NCBI GenBank assembly: GCA_003024985.2
Contig: PXIH01S0000014.1
Source: Euperipatoides rowelli
Taxonomy: Eukaryota > Onychophora > Udeonychophora > Euonychophora > Peripatopsidae
Reading direction: 5' to 3' (one strand)
Length of the DNA: 13,091 nt
Every line of letters begins with the position of its first letter. Position 1 is the stretch's first letter. A model generated the notes under the pieces. It did no database searches. It saw only the letters and a list, made by a program, of their open reading frames with translations, and had not been told where the DNA came from. This document shows positions 8,435 through 13,091 of the stretch, one piece after another. The position numbers and the translations under genes are program-made.

Positions 8435-8631
8435 AAGGACATATTTTGGGTATGGGGTGTTCAGGTGGTCAGGATACTCCCCAAATGATGTAAAAATCTA
8501 TTTTCCAACAGGCAAAAAAAAAACAGTAGTTTGTAACCTAACAAAGTGTTCCAACAGCCAATGAAAAAAAAAAAAAATTATATGAGCTACCCTGCAGACA
8601 CCCCCAAAAAAATTTTCTGGCTACACTCCTT
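8435..8631. mobile_element. Short hAT-like element (MITE), decayed
   Basis: On the minus strand the right end reads AAGGAGTGTAGCCAGAAAAT, then a T-run and GGGGGTGT. This is close to the widespread hAT terminus CAGGGGCGTAGCCAG followed by T and G runs, with the first base changed. The left side, CAAGGACATATTTTGGG, is a poorer match. GGGGTGTTCAGG at 8454-8465 faces CCTGCAGACACCCC at 8591-8604 in inverted orientation. A direct repeat, TTCCAACAGSCAA, occurs at 8503-8515 and 8549-8561. No clean 8-bp duplication was found. An open frame crossing the right end (8546-8770) is probably not a gene. Confidence 0.45.
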
Positions 8632-8971
8632 TATTCCCAACTTATTTAAAACAATTAGCCTATATATCTTTTTTTATGCATCAATTATTTTTTCCATTGG
8701 ATTTATAACTGGGATGATTGTAGTTTTGTGTTCTGTTAGTTTTCAAAATGGCCACCAAGTCCAGACGTAAATTACCGTTAATTAGCGACCGGTGCCCTTT
8801 CTAATTTCATTATATTAAATAATAAAAAAATTATTTTCTTAAATATTACAGTTAATGAAACTTTATAAATAAATCTTTAATTTTCGAATGTGCAAATTAA
8901 TCATTAGTAATATACGTTAATTAAAAAAGAATATTAACATGAATGCTATTGAAAAATATGAAAAACCTATA

Positions 8972-9115
8972 TATATTAAAAGATATCCTATAACCTTAAG
9001 ACTACACTGATCCTAATCTCCAACTTAAGTGAATGAGATTATAAAGCAATAAAATATGGCTATATTAAACGATATCCTAACATTAAGACTATGCCTATAT
9101 TTAACTTCTGTGAAT
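8972..9115 (+). repeat. Diverged tandem duplication, period about 89 bp
   Basis: The first 19 bases of the two copies, starting at 8972 and 9061, match at 18 positions (TATATTAAAMGATATCCTA). After a small gap both continue with TTAAGACTA and later ACTT-GTGAAT. Copy 1 ends about 9034 and copy 2 about 9115, copy 2 being shortened by small deletions. Confidence 0.75.
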
Positions 9116-9413
9116 AATAAAAAAAAAATATAAACAAACGATGCTTTACAGCAATATTCTACTTTTTTAAACTACAGTAGAACACAATTATACCATCAGT
9201 TTAGACGATAACTTGTTTGAACATCATAAACTGTTCAGTCCGAACCTATTTATTATAATATTAACGTATTTCACCTTGGATTTTGTGTCATTTCCAAAGT
9301 GTCAACTTTTCTTAAAACGTCAAAATATTTTGATGCAGTTTCTGTATTTTTAATATTTTCCCTTGTTTTAAAGTCTATGCAAAACATTATTTAATTTTAA
9401 CTTATTGCTGAGC

Positions 9414-9440
9414 TATTATAGTGTACAGTACACTATAATA
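9414..9440. repeat. 27-base palindrome, 12-bp perfect arms
   Basis: TATTATAGTGTA (9414-9425) and TACACTATAATA (9429-9440) are exact reverse complements around a CAG spacer. The arms are AT-rich and could extrude a cruciform. No known binding site was recognised. Confidence 0.9.
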
Positions 9441-9704
9441 AGTCTTGTTATTATTATTATGCATTTATTACAGTACTTAATTGGCAATAACGTAAAAAAA
9501 CGTTTAGTCTTTTCAATGTCATTATAACAGTATTCTACTGTGTAGTAATTTACCATTAAACTTAAATGGGAAAAAAAATATTACACGTTCCCGAGTCTTA
9601 AAACTGACATCCAACTTTCACCTATTTCTGATAGTTTGCCATTTCTTCTATAATTATGATCATAACCAAAATATTTTCATTAGCTTAACTCGCTAAATTG
9701 GGAT

Positions 9705-10652
9705 TAAGGTCGGCTCTTCACTTGCGATTGGATTGCACGATCCGATCATTACAAAAGCCCAATACCTTGTCTCTTATGACGTTGTCTACACTAAGGATTC
9801 AATCGCCTTGTTCACAACCTTCTACGATCAAATTGCAGGATCGCAACAGTAATTAATTCTGTCATTCGAGCATAGCTTTGCTTGTTATTCAATTTGTTTT
9901 CGGAGATGTGTCTTCATTAGCAATTCATTCATACGATTTGGCTATTCAAAATTACAAAAAGTTTCCTTTTAAAATTAATTTAAATATTTCCCTATTAATA
10001 AATACCATAATTTTCTATTTATTTGCTTTTTATTCTAGTTAAAATGACACAGAAAAAGACAATAACATAATTTAAAAAAAAAGATGAGAAATTGGCTGAA
10101 GAGAAATAAGATTATTGTTTATAAATTAAACTGAATAAAAATTAATTGAATATGCAAGATGTGTTTTAATATATTGCTTTGTTGTACTACCGTAATTGCA
10201 TATTTAAAACTAGGCTATTTGTATTTGTTACCAACTGCATGTCTAAATCATGTGTTTGTTTTTGAAAGGTAGTCCTTGAAATAGTCCCTGAATTGGGGAT
10301 AATTATTTTGAAGCTGACCGAACAAACAGGCAAATTGGCCTAGTTGTAGATGCTTTGTATTCATTGTCGTTTAACATGTTCTGCACGTCTTTTTCGAAAC
10401 ACAGCAATCAGAATGAACGCTATTAAAAATAGCATCCAATTTAAAGATTCTCAATTTCTTTTGCACAAAATCATATTTATTTACAAATCAAAATTTAGCC
10501 TTAGGCTAATTTTGTTTATCATTGCAATTGAATCACACTTAGGCCTAATTATGAATTGTGGCCAACATTCGTTGAATTTCAAGACCGCCTGCTGACGTGA
10601 ACTGATCGACGATTCAATTGTCGTTCAAATCGCCAGTGTAGAGCCGGCCTTA
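9705..10652. mobile_element. Inverted-repeat DNA transposon, non-autonomous, about 0.95 kb
   Basis: The left end TAAGGTCGGCTCTTCACTTG at 9705 and the reverse complement of the right end, TAAGGCCGGCTCTACACTGG from 10652, match at 25 of 31 bases. Subterminal repeats echo the terminus: CTACACT at 9786-9792 and GATTCAATCGCC at 9796-9807 resemble the right end read on the plus strand. If the inverted repeat proper starts at GG (9708) and ends at CC (10649), the flanks are TTAA and TTAT, which would fit a TTAA target (piggyBac or Kolobok type) with one change; this is tentative. No transposase frame is present. The 81-codon open frame at 10350-10595 inside it has no visible domain and is probably fortuitous. 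Confidence 0.75.
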
Positions 10653-12332
10653 TAGATTAACAAATAGTAAACAAGAAATTATTTTTGTAAAAAAAAATTT
10701 AGTGTAAAATTGATACTTTTGTTGGATTATTTGGATGAAAAATTGATTTAAAATCTACAGCTAAACCCATGGCATGCATGGTCTTTTCAAGGAAATTTAC
10801 TTCAAGTAATACATTTTAGTACATCGATAATAAAATTAATTACTATAGGAAGGCTGAACATTCTGCATTGTTAAGAGATAAGAATAATATTTGTTTTGTC
10901 TGCTTTGCTATTGTCTCTATCAAATGTCTATCTAACAGATAGATTAAATGAAATATTTGTGGTATTGAAAATGTCAGACCATCTAATTACTGATAGAGCT
11001 CTATCCTACTGATTAAAATATAGATTTAAAGTTGTACTATAGATGTTAAATTCACAAAGCAGATAAATATCTTTTGTTTATTCCTTTATTTTATTTAGAA
11101 TAATTTGCTTTTTTTTTTTTTTTAATTCGGAAAATAACAATGGAGATAAAGATGAAGTACAATATAATATAATAAATATAAGATAAAATGATTGTTCTGG
11201 ACTTCATATTCATTGATAAGTCAATATAGGCTAATTAAGATAATGAAAATTACTGATTAGTTAACTTTTTTTAATTGATTAAAATGCAGTAATAGTGTTA
11301 TATTTTACAATCAAACTATAAGCCTAATTTTTTTTATATAAAATTGCTGTTTTCACATAATTAAGATGGCAAATGTTGCATTCTGTAGCAGTTGACATTT
11401 TGTTTACTCAGTATTTTATATTTTCCTATTATACTGTGTATGATAACCTGATTAATAAAACTATTTTTTAATATTGTGTAAAGTAGAGATGAACTTGTGC
11501 AATGCGCATATACAATATACATATATTAGTGTTTCCTTACCTGTCCATTTTCAGCACCAGGATACACTTAGGAAAACAAAGTTTGAGCTGTGTACCCTTC
11601 CTCACCCCACCTCCAAATAAAAAATATTTACACGTAATCTACTATTATGTATAGGTAATTAATCGAATAGTTCAAACTTAACTGAATCAAAAGCCTTACT
11701 AATAAAGCTTGCTTCAATTCGTGAATATAATTTCTACAGTAGGCTATATACTGCTTATTGGACATTGATACTAAGTTTTTCGATTAACGGCAAAACCTTA
11801 CCACCAGTTCATGGTGTACTGTCGCCATATGCAAGGTCTAGCAGCAAATATAAAAACTTTGATATATAATATTATGTTTATTCAATTTGAAAATTGGGAT
11901 ACATATAAATACAAATAATATAAAACCCTCTCCCAAAAGGATGTAGGTTTTATTTACAATTGAGATAAGAAATATTCAACTAATATTAGAAAATAATAAA
12001 TATGGTACAAGGATAAATAAATGAATAAAGAATATCAAATAATCTCATTAATACATTTTAGCATTGCAAGTACTGTTGATAGTGCATATCTCTTGGTTCT
12101 TAATATAGGTGTGGAAAAATTTATTAGACTTCCTAGTAGCATAATTATCCAGATATACAGTATCTCTACATATACTTGGTTTGTAATTATCAAATTGTTT
12201 TATAAAATAAATAGCAAATTTTTTAAATAGAGTAGGTAGGCTGTCTCATTTCTACAGGGGGGGGGGTTGTTGAGTATTGTGTATTGATCACCAAAGATGA
12301 CCCTTAGTACTCTTTTTATAACTAGTTCTTTG
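10653..12332. other. AT-rich non-coding spacer
   Basis: No gene is visible. It includes a T15 run (11109-11123), a TAAAACC/GGTTTTA hairpin at 11921-11952, a G10 run (12257-12266), and two TAGGCTA heptamers (11227, 11740). The 69-codon open frame at 12021-12230 is Ile/Ser/Tyr-rich and shows no domain. Confidence 0.6.
12257..12266. repeat. G10 homopolymer
   Basis: Ten consecutive G residues about 70 bases upstream of a hAT-like left end. Assembled length may be inexact. Confidence 0.9.
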
Positions 12333-12440
12333 CAAGGATGGATTTAGACTTTTAGGTGCCCTGGGCACAAAAAAAAATATGGGGCCCCCTAGTTCAGAAG
12401 GGAGTCTGGGTGTATACCCCAGAGAGGTCCAGTAAAAAAA
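12333..12440 (+). mobile_element. hAT-like transposon left end, partial
   Basis: The sequence starts CAAGGATGGATTTAGAC and contains the palindromes GTGCCC-T-GGGCAC (12356-12368) and GGGGCCCC (12381-12388). It then has CTGGG-tgtatac-CCCAG near 12407-12422. A CAGGGCCGGATTTAG start followed by GTGCCCTGGGCAC and GGGGCCCC is a layout I associate with animal hAT-like repeats; here the terminus carries a few changes. The right end was not found and may lie beyond the window. Confidence 0.45.
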
Positions 12441-12485
12441 AAGTAAATTTGGAAATTTTAAAATCCAAATTTTTTTTCACTACTA

Positions 12486-13025
12486 GAAACAATTGTCAGT
12501 TCCTATGAGTAAATTGCTCCGGAAACGGACTACTTTTTCTCAACTTCCAATAAATATTTTTTACTAATTGTAATTTGTATAAGATGATTCCAGTTTTAAA
12601 ATAAAGACTTTTCAATTTATTCGAGTTGGTAGTTATCTCTCATTTTAATATTGAAACTAATAGGCTAATGTAATAAAACTTTTGTCTCAAACAGAAGTTA
12701 ACCCTAAAAAATATTTTAATATTATTTGTTGTATAACCTGAATGTAATAAATATTTGTTACAATGCAGTAGTAGGCCTATGTATTAATGGGGGGTAAATA
12801 AATAAATAAACAAATACAGCTTTATGGAAATAAAAAAAAAATAAAGATTAGGCTAAAGCTGGTTTTTAAATGCAGTTTTTTTTTTCCCAATGTCGAAAAC
12901 AATAGTTAGTTCCTAACTTCCTAAGAGCAAACATTTTTACCAAATTTTGTTTATAAAAGTTATAAATTTTGTTTAAAATTATCGTGATTCTAGATACTCT
13001 TGTTCAATTTATTAGAGTTGGTAGT
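12486..13025 (+). repeat. Diverged direct duplication, period about 0.4 kb
   Basis: Two blocks recur in the same order. AAACAATTGTCAGTTCCTA at about 12487 returns at about 12897 with 17 of 19 bases conserved. TTCAATTTATTCGAGTTGGT (start 12611) returns at 13003, the full 23-base block differing at one base. Offsets are about 410 and 392 bases, so the copies have acquired indels. The repeat lies downstream of the hAT-like left end and may be internal sequence of that element or two copies of a relative. Confidence 0.7.
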
Positions 13026-13091
13026 CAGAGACGGGGCTCCACAAAATTTTCTTGACTATGATTAAAAAGCCCAGCTAGTAAAGTGATTTTT

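Larger units (their letters stand above)
8632..9704. other. AT-rich non-coding spacer
   Basis: No gene is supported. It contains an ATG in excellent context at 8748 (AAAATGGCC) that opens only 18 codons, the diverged tandem duplication at 8972-9115, and the palindrome at 9414-9440. Confidence 0.6.

Noticed and set aside
8546-8770. Plus-strand 74-codon frame with hydrophobic stretches
   Set aside because: It begins in an A-run inside the hAT-like element and crosses its right boundary, so a continuous gene is unlikely; the Phe/Ile content follows from T-rich DNA.
10350-10595. Plus-strand 81-codon open frame
   Set aside because: It is the longest open frame in the window but lies inside the inverted-repeat element and reads into its right end, with no transposase motif or other domain visible.
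10613-10632. GTTCAAATC as a possible tRNA/SINE B-box
   Set aside because: It is part of the terminal inverted repeat of the transposon; no A-box, tRNA fold or SINE tail accompanies it.
12021-12230. Plus-strand 69-codon open frame
   Set aside because: The composition is what AT-rich DNA gives by chance, and no motif or conserved architecture is visible.
1-13091. CRISPR arrays, bacterial operons, rRNA or tRNA genes
   Set aside because: No regularly spaced identical repeats, cloverleaf folds, rRNA-like conserved blocks or runs of adjacent genes with ribosome binding sites were seen, and the composition and repeats point to an animal genome.

Overview
This is an AT-rich (about 30% GC by eye) stretch of eukaryotic, almost certainly animal, nuclear DNA with no gene that can be called with confidence. 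The evidence is the near absence of long open frames on either strand, the many A/T homopolymers and microsatellites, and several decayed cut-and-paste DNA transposons of animal type. The clade cannot be fixed from the sequence. A strong compositional signature, TAGGCTA/TAGCCTA and its palindromic form TAGGCCTA, recurs throughout and should identify the lineage if it is searched against candidate genomes.

Layout. 1-1960 is AT-rich spacer with a (CA)12 microsatellite and a TTC/TTA microsatellite. 1961-2319 holds two adjacent small open stretches in different frames with protein-like composition; they may be a decayed coding fragment or an exon, at low confidence. 2320-3700 is spacer with one strong inverted repeat at 2695-2730. 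3703-3950 is a short non-autonomous hAT-type element with terminal inverted repeats and an 8-bp target duplication carrying one mismatch. 4211-4800 is a dense cluster of inverted repeats bounded on the right by an 18-G run, probably the remains of another DNA transposon. 5041-5309 contains two decayed hAT-like right ends. 5910-6701 is a 0.8-kb inverted-repeat element carrying about seven copies of a G5-AA-CCGYG motif. 7320-7402 is a C-rich island. 8435-8631 is a short hAT-like element. 8972-9115 is a diverged tandem duplication. 9414-9440 is a 12-bp-arm palindrome. 9705-10652 is a second well-bounded inverted-repeat element, about 0.95 kb. 12333 to the end starts with a hAT-like left end and continues into a diverged duplication with a period of about 400 bp.

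No genes can be shown to work together here. The picture is an intergenic or intronic landscape built from several families of non-autonomous DNA transposons. The most interesting signals are the motif-studded element at 5910-6701, the TIR element at 9705-10652 with its subterminal repeats, the nested palindromes at 4211-4365, and the genome-wide-looking TAGGC(C)TA enrichment.
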